Shown here: one piece after another, positions 1 to 11,400 of the stretch | Layout: every line of letters starts with the position of its first letter | Position numbering within the stretch: the stretch's first letter is position 1 | Assembly: GCF_030867145.1 (NCBI RefSeq) | Contig: NC_134422.1 | Coordinates: 10,426,531 to 10,490,530, forward strand | Length of the DNA: 64,000 nucleotides | Direction of reading: 5' to 3' | DNA from: Opisthocomus hoazin | Taxonomy: Eukaryota > Chordata > Aves > Opisthocomiformes > Opisthocomidae | Notes under the pieces: generated by a model | Told to the model about the DNA's origin: nothing | The model's input: only the letters and a program-made list of their open reading frames with translations | Database searches by the model: none | Made by a program: the position numbers and the translations under genes

Positions 1-640
1 TCAAAGCAGAATAGTGATGATCCTGGCACTACTGGTTCAGATAGGAACATGTGGACTGTGCCATGCCCAGAGGACGTAATTTTCTCCTCCTTCAATGTTA
101 GTATTAGGCTCAGGTCCCTCCTGCTCAGATTTTTAATTCACTCCATCTGCAAAATGACCACATTCCAGAAAGGAGCACCGCTTGGGTTAAATTTGGATCC
201 ACATAGTAAATCTAGTCGCAGACGTATAAATCAGCACAGACTCTGAAGAGCAAACCCGTACCTACTTAAAAATATATTCTGCAGATGCAACATAAGGTAG
301 CCAGGAAGAAAATACTTCCAGAACCTAAATTACACTGAGTTGCAGTAAGGAACTTCTAGCTGCTTAAAATTCAGCCTTGAACTGACTTCCCCTGGAGTTT
401 TGTATCAAAAACCTCTCTTGCTGAGGATGGCTCCGTCTATTTTCAAAAGACTGCAGCTGGAGACGGCAGTTGTCCTTTCAGCTTACTAAGCCAGTGGCCA
501 GACCTGTTATCCAGCCTGTGGAAGTCTGCGTAAGATCACAGGGTTCATATTCTGAAGTCCTGGTAAAACAAATTTAATTCTCATCCTGGTGATCTACACG
601 ACCTCTACAAGACAACAATTACAGATGGTGAAAAATGATT
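1..640. other. Unassigned left flank
   Basis: No exon, RNA gene or recognisable repeat is seen here. The only open frames are short and look like chance. It lies upstream of the CR1 copy and of the DDX18 promoter, so it is probably intergenic. Confidence 0.5.
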
Positions 641-1320
641 GTGAACATGAGCCGGCAGTGTGCCCAGGTGGCCAAGAAGGCCAACAGCATCCTGGATTGT
701 ATCAGGTGATACCCGTAAATATATAAAAAATACCTGGCATCACAGGAGTAGTGTGGCCCACAGGAGTAGGGAGGGGATCGTGCCCCTGTACTCGGCACTG
801 GTGAGGCCGCACCTGGAGTGCTGTGTTCAGCTTTGGGCCCCTCACTACAAGAAGAACATTGAGGTGTGGGAGCGTGCCCAGAGAAGGGCAGTGAGGCTGG
901 TGAGGGCTCTGGAGAACAAGTCTTAGGAGGAGCAACTGAGGGAGCTGGGGCTGTTAAGTCTGGAGAAGAGGAGGCTGAGGGGAGACCTCATTGCTCTCTG
1001 CAGCTCCCTGAAAGGAGGGTGTAGTGAGGCAGGTGTTGGTCTCTTCTCCCAGGTAACTAGCGACAGGACGAGAGGCAATGGCCTCAAGTTGCGCCAGGGG
1101 AGGAAAAATTTCTTTACTGACAGAGTGGTCAGGCATTGGGACAGGCTGCCCAGGGAGGTGGTGGAGTCCCCATCCCTGGAGGGGTTCAAACGACGTTTGG
1201 ATGTGGCACTTGGGGACATGGTTTGGCAGGCATGGTAGAGTTGGGGTGACGGCTGGACGTGATCTCAGAGGTCTTTTCCAGCCTTAACGATTCTGTGATT
1301 CTGATTCTGTGATTCTATGA
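641..1320 (+). mobile_element. CR1 LINE, 5'-truncated, sense orientation
   Basis: The sequence reads as the 3' end of CR1 ORF2 (a frame with [25 protein letters not shown] near 770-850, interrupted by a TAG near 926) followed by the CR1 3' UTR and its tail of attctgtg/attctatg units at about 1289-1320. The ORF2 part is broken and has no coding capacity. A 38-nt stretch at 706-743 interrupts the element where it should read straight through. The element ends about 0.5 kb before the DDX18 start codon and so sits at the edge of its promoter. Confidence 0.93.
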
Positions 1321-1429
1321 CTGCACGATTTTATGACCTTTGTTTCATCTCTCACATGAGTAGCCCTTAAAAGCACGTTACACGGGATGAACCCTCTGCA
1401 GCTCACACAGCGACCGTTCCGCGGGTAGC

Positions 1430-2440
1430 TCTGCGTGGCAGCACGGCCTCCCACCGCCCGCAGCCTCCCGGCTTCCCGGGAAGCGGGGCATGGGGGGGGC
1501 ACCGGCGGGAAGGGCCGCCCCGCCCGCCGCCGGAGGGCAACGCCGCCGGGCAAACGGGTGCCGCGGGGCGAGGGGCTGTCCGCGGCGGAGGCGGCGGCCC
1601 GCTCTCTCAGGGAGGACGCGGGAACGGCGGCCCGGGGCAAGAGGCGCGGCCCCGATAGCGGCGGGAACCCAGGCGCTGTGTCCGCCGGGCCGCCAGAGGC
1701 CGCTGCGGGCCGCCCATCAGACCTCGCGGGCGGCGGAGGAGGGGAGGTTCCGGCGGGGCCCGGAAGCGCCGCGCCGCTCGGTGTCCCCACGTGTGGCCGG
1801 CGGGGCGGCGGCGATGTCGGTGCCGGTGGCCGTCAGGAACCTGCCCATGCGGCTGCTCCGCAGGAAGATCCATAAGCGTAACCTGAAGCTGCGACAGCGC
1901 AACCTGAAGCTGCGGGCGGCAGAGGGGGCAGGTGCGGCGGGGCCGGGCCGGGGCCGGGGCCGGGCGGGCCTGCGGAGCCTCTCCCGGGCTGAGCGGTGGC
2001 GGACCCGTCGCTGACTTTGGCTTCCTTTCCGTTCTCTCTCTCTGTAACCGTGTCCCGGTGCCGTGCAGTGCCCCCGCCGGGCGCGGCGGCCGCGCAGGGG
2101 TCCCCGGAGGAGGAGGCGGAGGAGGAGGAGGCGGCGGCGGCGCCTGAGGTGGAGGCGGAGGAGGGTACGGAGGCTGCCGGCGGCGGAGAGGGGGAGCAGG
2201 AGGAGAAGAGGAAGAAAAAGAAGAAGAAAAAGAGGAAAGCGGCGGCTGCTGCGGGAGAGGGTGCGTTATCCCGGCGCGTACGGTGCCTCCCGGCGCCGCG
2301 TTACCGCTGGAGGCCCCGCAGGGCGGCTGCGCTCGTTGCCCGCCCTCTCGGGGGGGGTTCATCGCCGGGACGGTGTGGGAAGGACCGGGTGCCGCTGGGA
2401 TTTAGACCCGGTGCGGGGTATTCGATATTGCCACTTTTCT
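1430..2440 (+). promoter_or_regulatory. CpG-island promoter of DDX18
   Basis: A very GC-rich, CpG-dense kilobase covers the DDX18 start codon, exon 1, the short intron 1 and exon 2. No TATA box is evident. Just upstream of the ATG are an ETS-type core CCGGAAG (1760-1766) and a palindromic E-box CACGTG (1788-1793). This is typical of a housekeeping ribosome-biogenesis promoter. The transcription start cannot be fixed from sequence; it probably lies between about 1700 and 1800. Confidence 0.8.
1788..1793. promoter_or_regulatory. CACGTG E-box upstream of DDX18 ATG
   Basis: A perfect palindromic E-box, the preferred site of MYC-MAX and USF dimers, lies 20 nt before the start codon. Further CACGTG copies occur in intron 2 (2911-2916) and at the start of intron 3 (3430-3435). 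From literature knowledge, DDX18 (MrDb) is a direct MYC-MAX target, so conservation of the site in this genome is plausible. Binding itself is inferred. Confidence 0.6.
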
Positions 2441-5400
2441 TACTCTGGCTGTGACATTTAAACTCTAATACATACTAAAACGCTAGCAACCAATCTAACT
2501 TTGGTTTAGGATTCAGCTCGGTCATATTACATTTGGATGTTTTGCTTGTTTATTATGCATTTATGTGTGTTGTGTCTTTCAAAGGAGAGCTCTGACGGAC
2601 GGCTGCTCGCATGTGCTGCCAGTACGTCTTTTTAGCAACGCGTCCATCCAGCCTTTAGCAACATCTGTGTGTTAGGAAACCAAAGTGTGCTGGGAAACTA
2701 CTGCAAAAATATTGCATCCCTCAAAATTGCCAGATTTGTATACATCTTTATGCATATATATGTATAGATACACATGCACGCATATATATTTGCAGCTTCT
2801 GTCCCTCACAGTTTTGATCTTTGTGACGCTTGTCGTGGTTATGCAGATAGAGAGGTGCTTTCATGCGCTGAGGATTCAGGTACTTCAGACGGAACAGAGA
2901 CATTACGTTTCACGTGTCCCAAGCACAAACTGTGTTGGAAACTTGATGTCTGCATCACAGATAGCAAAGAGTTTTGTGAGTTGTTCCGTGTTTCCACAGA
3001 AAATGTCATATAGTGTACGTTAAGCTTCACTGTTTTACTGTGTGAAGAGGACTGTGTGCGAGCTGAATTTTTTGCTCTCTGCCTCAGAAAGTTCGTGGAA
3101 ACCCTGCCTCCCCTTCTCCTGCCCCTCTCCCACCCCATGAAAAAAGCATGACATTCGTAAGCGGTTTATGGACTAAAGAATTTCACTCTGTGGAACAGCT
3201 TTTAGCGATGAGCACATCCTTCATATCTCTGACTGACTTGTCTTCTGTAAAATAACGCTCTAGATACGGAAACCAAAAAAGCGAAAATTGAAGCAGATGA
3301 ATCTGTGGAGGGAGCACATGAAGAGAAACAGGATTCTGGAGAGAAGGAAGTGGAAGAGGAGGAGGGGGAGGAGGATGAAGTGCCCAGTTTACCACTGGGT
3401 GTAACAGGTATCTCGTGTGCTCTTTTTCACACGTGTGCAAAAAGCCAAGGTCTAACGCTTTCTTCCGGAGCAAGCGGCAGTTTTCAGATTGGCTTTGTAA
3501 GTCAGGTGTTTGAATAGCAGTGAGGTGACACTGGCAGCTGTACAGCTGTTAGTCCCTTACTGTCTTTGAAATTTGCATTATATACACACGCCCAATAGTC
3601 TTAATGTTACTAGCCTAAATCTGTTTCAAAACATACATGCACGCATATGTTTAACTGTAGAGGAGAAAGTTAAGGAAGAGGAAGATGGAGGTGTATGACT
3701 AGTAGATTTGGCAGGAGAAGCAGTACATTTTTAACAGCTCTATGTAGTGTTCCTAGGAACACATTAATACAGTGTTTCGTTGATGTCTTTGGATTTTATG
3801 ATAGACAGGAATAAGAAAAAGTCCTTTGATTTTTTTTTTTTTTTCATCTAAGTCAGTTTTAACTGGGTAATCTCAGAGGACAGATGGAATTGAAGAACTA
3901 AGTTTGAGTATTTTTTATTTTCCCTCCTCACTTCAGGTGCTTTTGAAGACAATTCTTTTACTTCCCTGGCTGGTCTTGTCAGTGAGAATACCTTGAAAGG
4001 CATAAATGACATGGGGTTTACGCACATGACTGAAATTCAGCATAAAAGTATTAAGCCACTTCTGGAAGGCAGGTAAGAAATATGTCCTTTAATCACTATA
4101 TTGACCCCAAACATTGTGTAAATTTTGCTAGAGAGCTCAATACATGAAATGTGACTTTCTGCAGCTAACCTCTTGGTTTTTTAAGCATGTTCTCATATAA
4201 GTGTTTTGTTTATAGCCATTAATACAAGTTAACACAGTATGTCTGTGTTGTGAGTGAACAAATGCCTAGGGTGAGCTCATGGAAACTGCTTTGCATTTGG
4301 CTTTGAAAGCAAGGAAGTCAGTTTTCGCTAGTCTCGTTTCAGTGTGTCACAAAGACTCTCTAGAGACATAGTGGGCAGTAGCTGTGGACCACATCGCCCG
4401 CCGAGCTCTTAATACCATCTCTCCGGGTTTCCTGGAAGCCATGTTACGTTTTTACATTGCCAGTGTTGTTCAAAATAGGATGGTTTTTTTCTCTGTAAGA
4501 TTAACTAATTACTTCTTTTTCTAACTTTGTTGCATACAGGGATATTTTAGCAGCTGCAAAAACGGGCAGCGGTAAAACACTTGCGTTTCTCATTCCTGCG
4601 GTAGAGCTCATCTACAAGTTAAAATTCATGCCTAGGAATGGTAAGGCTCGTCATTTCACAGCTGGATTTTACTGTGGCGCAGCCATTTAGGGACGTGGCT
4701 AGGAGGGAGACTGGGTGAGTTGTTGTAACTTGTTCTTTTCTGATGTGTTTTTTTAGGAACGGGTGTTATTATTCTTTCTCCTACTCGAGAGCTTGCTATG
4801 CAAACCTATGGAGTTCTTAAAGAAGTTATGAATCATCATGTTCACACCTATGGTCTGATAATGGGGGGCAGTAACAGATCAGCAGAAGCACAGAAACTTG
4901 GAAACGGAATCAACATCATTGTAGCAACACCAGGAAGGCTGCTGGATCATATGCAGGTAGATAAAATATTGATGTCTAAGCTGCGTTATTAATACTTACT
5001 AAAACTCTTATCCCTGTCTGACTCTGAATTTGTTAATCTTCTAGAATACTCCAGGTTTCATGTATAAGAACTTGCAGTGTTTGGTAATTGATGAGGCAGA
5101 TCGTATCTTGGAGGTTGGATTTGAAGAAGAAATGAAACAGATCATAAAACTTCTGCCAAGTAAGGGGGGGGGAATCTGTCTTTCCTGGAAATCACTTGAC
5201 TAGCATTACGTCTTCTTTATGACTCAGTTATTATAAGAGAAGTCATTAATTTTTATAGTTCTGTAAATGTACTTCAGAGTGTTTGTCTTACTCTGTCCTT
5301 TTCTTCTGATAGCTGGTATATGTTACTGTATTTAACATCATTTATCTGAAGGACAGAGTATTCGTATGTACTTTAGGGATATAATTCTGTTCGTATAAGA

Positions 5401-8400
5401 TCCTTTCAGTTTAACATCTGCATTCTCCCATTCATCTTCCTCTGCCTGTTTATTTCCTACAATTCATTATTTCCTAATAAGGCTTAAATATAAGGAAAAA
5501 GGTCTTCTGACTTGCAGTTCAGATTTTCTTCATACCTCCAAGAACAGTATCTTAAGAAAGTTTTAAGTATTTGCTTTAAAATTTTCTTTTCCTAATTTTT
5601 CAGTTTGTTATTCCTTGTAATTGATGTATTAAACATTCTCAGAGTCAGTGAGGATCTCCCTGTAACTCTCAAAATGCAGAAAAAAACACCCCATGGAAAT
5701 GGTATATAAATGAGTGATAAATATTTTGAGGTTCCACATCTTAAGTATTAAAATTCAGATCTGCATGTTTAAAATGCAGGTATATAAATCTAATATATAA
5801 CATCCTGTGAAGAATGTTAATAAACAATGCTAAAAAAGGAAGGGGAAGGAAGGGTGGGAAAATGACACATTCTTCGTGAAGTGGGGAATGATAGATGAAA
5901 GAAATTTTTGCTTTGCATGAGTTTAATTTGTTGTCCCGTTAGGAAGGAAATTATACTTTAAAACAGACATTTCAAAATAGAAAAAATAAAAGGTCAAAAA
6001 TGGTGGTGGTACCTGTTGTTTGGTAAGAACAATGGCTACTGTTCTTGCAGTTGTGAAATGGAACAGGTCAAGTCTGCATTTCCCATGTACTGGTGTAACC
6101 AGAAAATGTTACAGGCCCAGGATATGTGTTTGAGCTGAGAGATGACAGGCAGGCAGGAGACTTCCTACACCTGCTCTCTAAGACCACTGAAGTCGCCGAG
6201 GCTCAGTACAGACGTACTGGCGCATGACTAAACAGCGTGCACAAGCGTGTATGTTCTAGACTGATTCTGCACGACAAACAGTAACGATGCACTTTAGTTT
6301 TGGTAGGTTTTTTCTTGCGCAATCTCTAACATGATTTTTTTTTTAACAACATTTTAATATTCACAGGAATTAAATCAATTTATAGTCAGAATTACAAGGT
6401 TGGTCCCTATTTAAATCATTGGTTTGTGTCTAAATTGGAGTGCAAATGATTATTAACGTTTTACCAGAGAGAAATACTGTCTTTTGATAGCTGTTAGGAT
6501 TTTGGGGGTGGGGGCAGCCTACGTACACATCCTGTACAGTCCATAATAGAACTACATGTGTCTTTGTTGGTCAGAAGCAGTATGTCTGAATTAGAATTTA
6601 ATTGGAAAAAGTGGAAGACTTGATCAGGGAATTTTGCAGCTAGAGAATTTATGGACTTGCTATTTGAATTCTCCTTTAAAAAATGAGGTTGTCTTTCAAA
6701 ATAAATATTTTTTCAGAGCGCAGACAGACGATGCTTTTTTCTGCTACACAAACCAGAAAGGTTGAAGATCTGGCAAAGATCTCTCTGAAGAAAGAGCCAC
6801 TATACGTTGGGGTTGATGATAACAAAGAGACAGCAACAGTAGATGGTCTTGAACAGGTAAAACCCAAATGTTATTAAAAGGGTTGTGATCTGTGAACGTA
6901 CCAAGCCCTGTGTGTTTTTAACTGGGTTGTACAAACACTGTCTTAAAGGGCGCTTACCATCATAATAGGCAAAAGCCATCAGTTGCCTAAAGGGCTTTTA
7001 TTCAGTCTGCTGACTGTGGTAAGCTGTATGCATCTGGTCAATGTTTGCAGGACAGATGATACAAAACCTCATGAAATAGTAATGTAGTTACTTACACTTG
7101 TCTGTTCCTATGTAATAGCTAAGCTCCAGTTGTCTTTCCAACTGTATTTTCCAAGTTACTGATTAGACGGTTATATATGCTTCAGATATATTTCATTGTT
7201 GCTGTTAAATAATAGCTAAATGGAGTTGCACAGCAGTTTCTGTGTTCATGCAGTTGACATGATGAGTGTTGTTATAGAATTATCAGTAGCTATGTATTAC
7301 CTTAAAAGAGTAAACCAGTAGCAATAATTCCGTAAAGTAAAATTCTCTAAGTCATAAAAAAGGTGAAGAACCCTGTGCAGTTTTTGTCCTGCCTAATGTC
7401 AATAATTCGTAGTTCTTGAAATTATTTTTTGTTGTATACACTAATTACCTTTCATTGAACTTACATTAGTTTAGATAATTAATTAAAAATTACTTCTTCA
7501 TATTTCAAGTTAGTACAGTAAGTTTTTTGACAAGTTTGTGATCTTGAGGAATTTAATATACGAAGGTGCGGGACAGACAATAAATCGGATGGTTTCACCC
7601 AGTAGAGCTGGAAAAATTAACAATTTGGCATATTTGTTTCACAACACTTCACTGATTTAACCGTATTGCTGAAACAAAATTTTGTTCTATACTAACTCAT
7701 TTTACAATATTTAAAAATTTTCTAGGGGTATGTAGTGTGTCCATCTGAAAAAAGATTCCTTTTGCTCTTCACATTCCTCAAGAAGAACCGGAAGAAGAAA
7801 CTGATGGTATTTTTTTCTTCATGTATGTCAGTGAAGTATCACTATGAATTACTCAACTATATTGATCTGCCTGTTTTGGCCATTCATGTAAGTATTCATT
7901 GATTTACTTTTAGTTAATCTGATCGTACCTGTAAGTTGTTACTGACCTTACATTTGCCTTGTTTATTTTGGACCCGTTTCACAAAACTGATGATCATCAG
8001 GTTTAGGCTGGATATAAGGAAGAAATTCTTTACAATGAGGGTGGTGAAACACTGGAACGGGTTGTCCAGAGAGGTGGTGGAGGCCCCATCCCTGGAAACA
8101 TTGAAGACCAGGTTGGACAGGGCTCTGAGCAACCTGATCTAGTTAGTGGTGTCCCTGCTCGCTGGGGGGGGTTGGACTAGATGACCTCTAGGGGTCCCTT
8201 CCAACCCAAAACTTTCTGTGATTCTATGATCTTGATTAGTCTGTGGAAGGAGATAAAGCAAAGACTATGTAATAACAACACTTCAATATTGTTAATCTTG
8301 CTATTTTCCAAACCAGAGCTGAGCACTGGTATTAATTTATGCTCTGTGTGTAGAAAGCTTTCTGTTTTCTTCAAAGGGATTTGCCTTTCACAAGCACTAA

Positions 8401-11400
8401 AACTCAATTTGTGGAGCAAAGCTATTGTTAGAGGAATCCAAACGCTCTGATCCTCGGAAGTGCTGGGTGCTTTTTTGAAGGCCAGGGTGATGTTTGGTTT
8501 TACTATGCCAATTTTTACCATTTGGATGAGTATTTTAAATTCTTTGTCAAAACCACAAAATGCCTGGTTTAGGAGACAGAATTGACTGAAATTTTGTGAA
8601 ACAGTTATAATTGACCTTTTTTGTTTTGTTCTTTTGGGATTTTTTTTGCTATACATTAGTAGAACTAACAAGTATGGTTTGTGTTTGCTTGGTTTTTTAA
8701 CCTGTAATCTATCTGACATATTGCTAGACTTGCAAATGTCCTTTTTCTGAACTTCAGGCATTTAGACTGCCCTCCTCAAAAGAATGCTTATGCAACAAAA
8801 TTTTTAATACTTTGGAAGATACAGTGTAACCTCTAAGAGAAACCACTTCATGTAGCCCTGTGCTGTTGACTGTGGTAGCATTGTTTCTTCACTGTGAAAC
8901 GGTCCTGCTTGGTCTGTACAAGTCCATGATACGGAAGGAAGGATGCCCCAAATTATTTTATATTTTTAGCAGTGATATAATACGTGAAATGGGAAATTAG
9001 GCTTAAGGTTAGAAGTTGGCAGGGTTTGGTTTTTCTTTTTTTTGATATTTCACCCTTAATGTGTTTGTTTCCTTTTAGGGCAAGCAGAAACAAACCAAAC
9101 GTACTACAACATTTTTCCAGTTCTGTAATGCAGAATCTGGAATACTGTTGTGCACTGATGTAGCTGCCAGAGGACTGGATATTCCTGAAGTTGACTGGAT
9201 TGTCCAGTATGACCCTCCAGATGATCCAAAAGTAAGTTGAGGAAATAGAGAAACTTCACAGCAACAAATCAAATCCTATCTACAGATGTGATTGCAGAGA
9301 AAAGCTGAAATTGCTGCTTGACAGAGTTGGATTCAGACATGTTCATATCCAGCCACTGAGTTCTTCCCTTCACCAGCTTCTAGGAAATGCTGCACCTAGC
9401 TGAGACCTTCATTACCTTTTTAAGAGTTGGTTTTTAAAACATTATTCTTTGTGCTGTTAAATTAATTTAAAATTTAGTCAGCTAAACAACAAAACACTTC
9501 TCAGGAGTATAAGTTTATATATGCATCTCTGAGTCTCCTGACAGCTTTTCCAGTGGAAGTTTGATTTTTATTTAAAAGTCAGTATTCTTATTGGAATAAA
9601 TGTCCACTGTAAACAAGCAAATCTCAAAAAAACTCAGAAGTTTTGACAAATATACACAGCAAATATACCAAAAGCAGAGTTTAATTTTCAGTTACAGCAG
9701 ATTAAGATTTTTTATTTTCTTCAGTAAAAAGTAAAATAATTTTAGTCAGGGGTTCTGTCTCAGCCTAATCATGCTTTGCATCTTCAGGACTTGGTTTCCC
9801 TTATCCATGTGTCAGTGTTAAGAAAAAGTCTTAAAAAATGGATGATGCATTACATTATATTAATGTTGAATTCGGGGAGTTTTTGTGAAGCTGTTTGATT
9901 ATTCATTGTTTGAAAGACTGATTGGACTTGCTGTTTCGTATTCTTTCCAAAAGGAATATATTCATCGTGTTGGTAGAACTGCCAGAGGCATAAATGGTAG
10001 AGGACACGCTCTGCTCATTTTACGACCTGAAGAACTGGGCTTTCTTCGTTACCTAAAACAAGCCAGGGTAAACCTATGTCTAGATTTTTTTTTTTTACTG
10101 TGCAACAGGTTTTTAAAGGCAAAAACTGTAATGATTGATCAAACATTTTAATTTTTTAAGAAAAAAAAATACTGTTGCTTAGAAAATATTTAACTGAACA
10201 TCTGACTTTTAAGTCTAAAGTCAGGAGCACAAAGGTAAATATTGAGTGCATTTATAGTTGCTTTGCAACTTGTGCTATTAAAAAGTAAATAAATTTCCTT
10301 CCCCTCTGTGGAGGGATAGTGGGAGTTTGACCATCAGAGGAAATTCAAACTCGGATGTTGCTTGTACAGCTTTTATTTTTTCTATTCAAAGTGTCAATTG
10401 CATTTTGTTAAATTACGAAGTGTAGCCTTCTTCTAAATACAATTGTTTTAATACGATGGAACTGCATGTAGTTTCTTGGTTGCTCTCCTTACGGGCTTGT
10501 TTACAGAGTTTTGCCACTTGCAGCTGAATTGATACAGCTTCTAAAGCAAAAGCTAAAGTGGTAAAAGTATCATACTGAGCATCTTTATTACTCTAGCGTA
10601 AAGGAAGTGATGATACCGACATATTGATGTAAAGGCACTTTACAGATACTGCTCTGGTATTAAAAAAAAAAATCTTCTGTTATCTAGCAGGTCTTTTTCT
10701 GTCTTAGGTCTTAAACACATTCACTGCACAGTGTAAATAAATTTTTTTTTTAAGGTACCACTAAATGAATTTGAATTTTCGTGGTCAAAAATTTCAGACA
10801 TCCAGTCTCAGGTATGAAATGACTTCATACTACAGCTAATCTGAATGCCTGTATAATAATTTACATGGAGAATGTTAGTCTATAACGACTGCAGTTTAAA
10901 AATAGATGTGCTTATTTGGAAAAAGTCTTGTAGATGAGTACTGTGCAGTAAATCCTCCTGCAATATAGTCCCTTAATGACAGTAAAGTGATAAAACGTTT
11001 AGAAATTGAAGATTAATTTTAATATATTTTACTAAATTGTCATATATGGTATGAATTTGCTTGTGAGAATTGTTTTTTCTCATTACATCGCAAAACCATA
11101 GTGATGTGAACCTGCTTTCAGCTTTTGAACAGAATGTTCTTGTCTAGCATAGCAAACAGGGTTTCAGTAGCTTTTACTGAATAGTTACATATATTCAGAT
11201 TAATTGTGAGTAACATATGTCTTATAAGATGATTTACTCGGACTTCAGTGTGCAGAAAGAGATCCAGTACCAACACTTGGAAATGTTAGTATATACTCAG
11301 GTGTATTTTTAACTATAGCTGGTGTTAATAAAGCCCAGCATCAGATAACCTGTTTTGTGTTCCTGTGCTACAAAAATAGCTGTGGAGCATGAAATTGAAT

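Noticed and set aside
1284-2461. Several long frames on both strands around DDX18 exons 1 and 2
   Set aside because: They exist because the CpG island and the Glu/Lys repeats lack stop codons. Only the frame starting at 1814 joins to the helicase exons.
8177-8761. 194-codon antisense frame in DDX18 intron 9
   Set aside because: Its C-terminal end is the reverse of the CR1 tail ([10 protein letters not shown] comes from the ggttggaagggacc block) and the rest has no recognisable domain. It is most likely chance.
10608-10614. Possible snoRNA C box (GTGATGA) in DDX18 intron 11
   Set aside because: No CTGA box follows within a plausible distance and there is no flanking stem.
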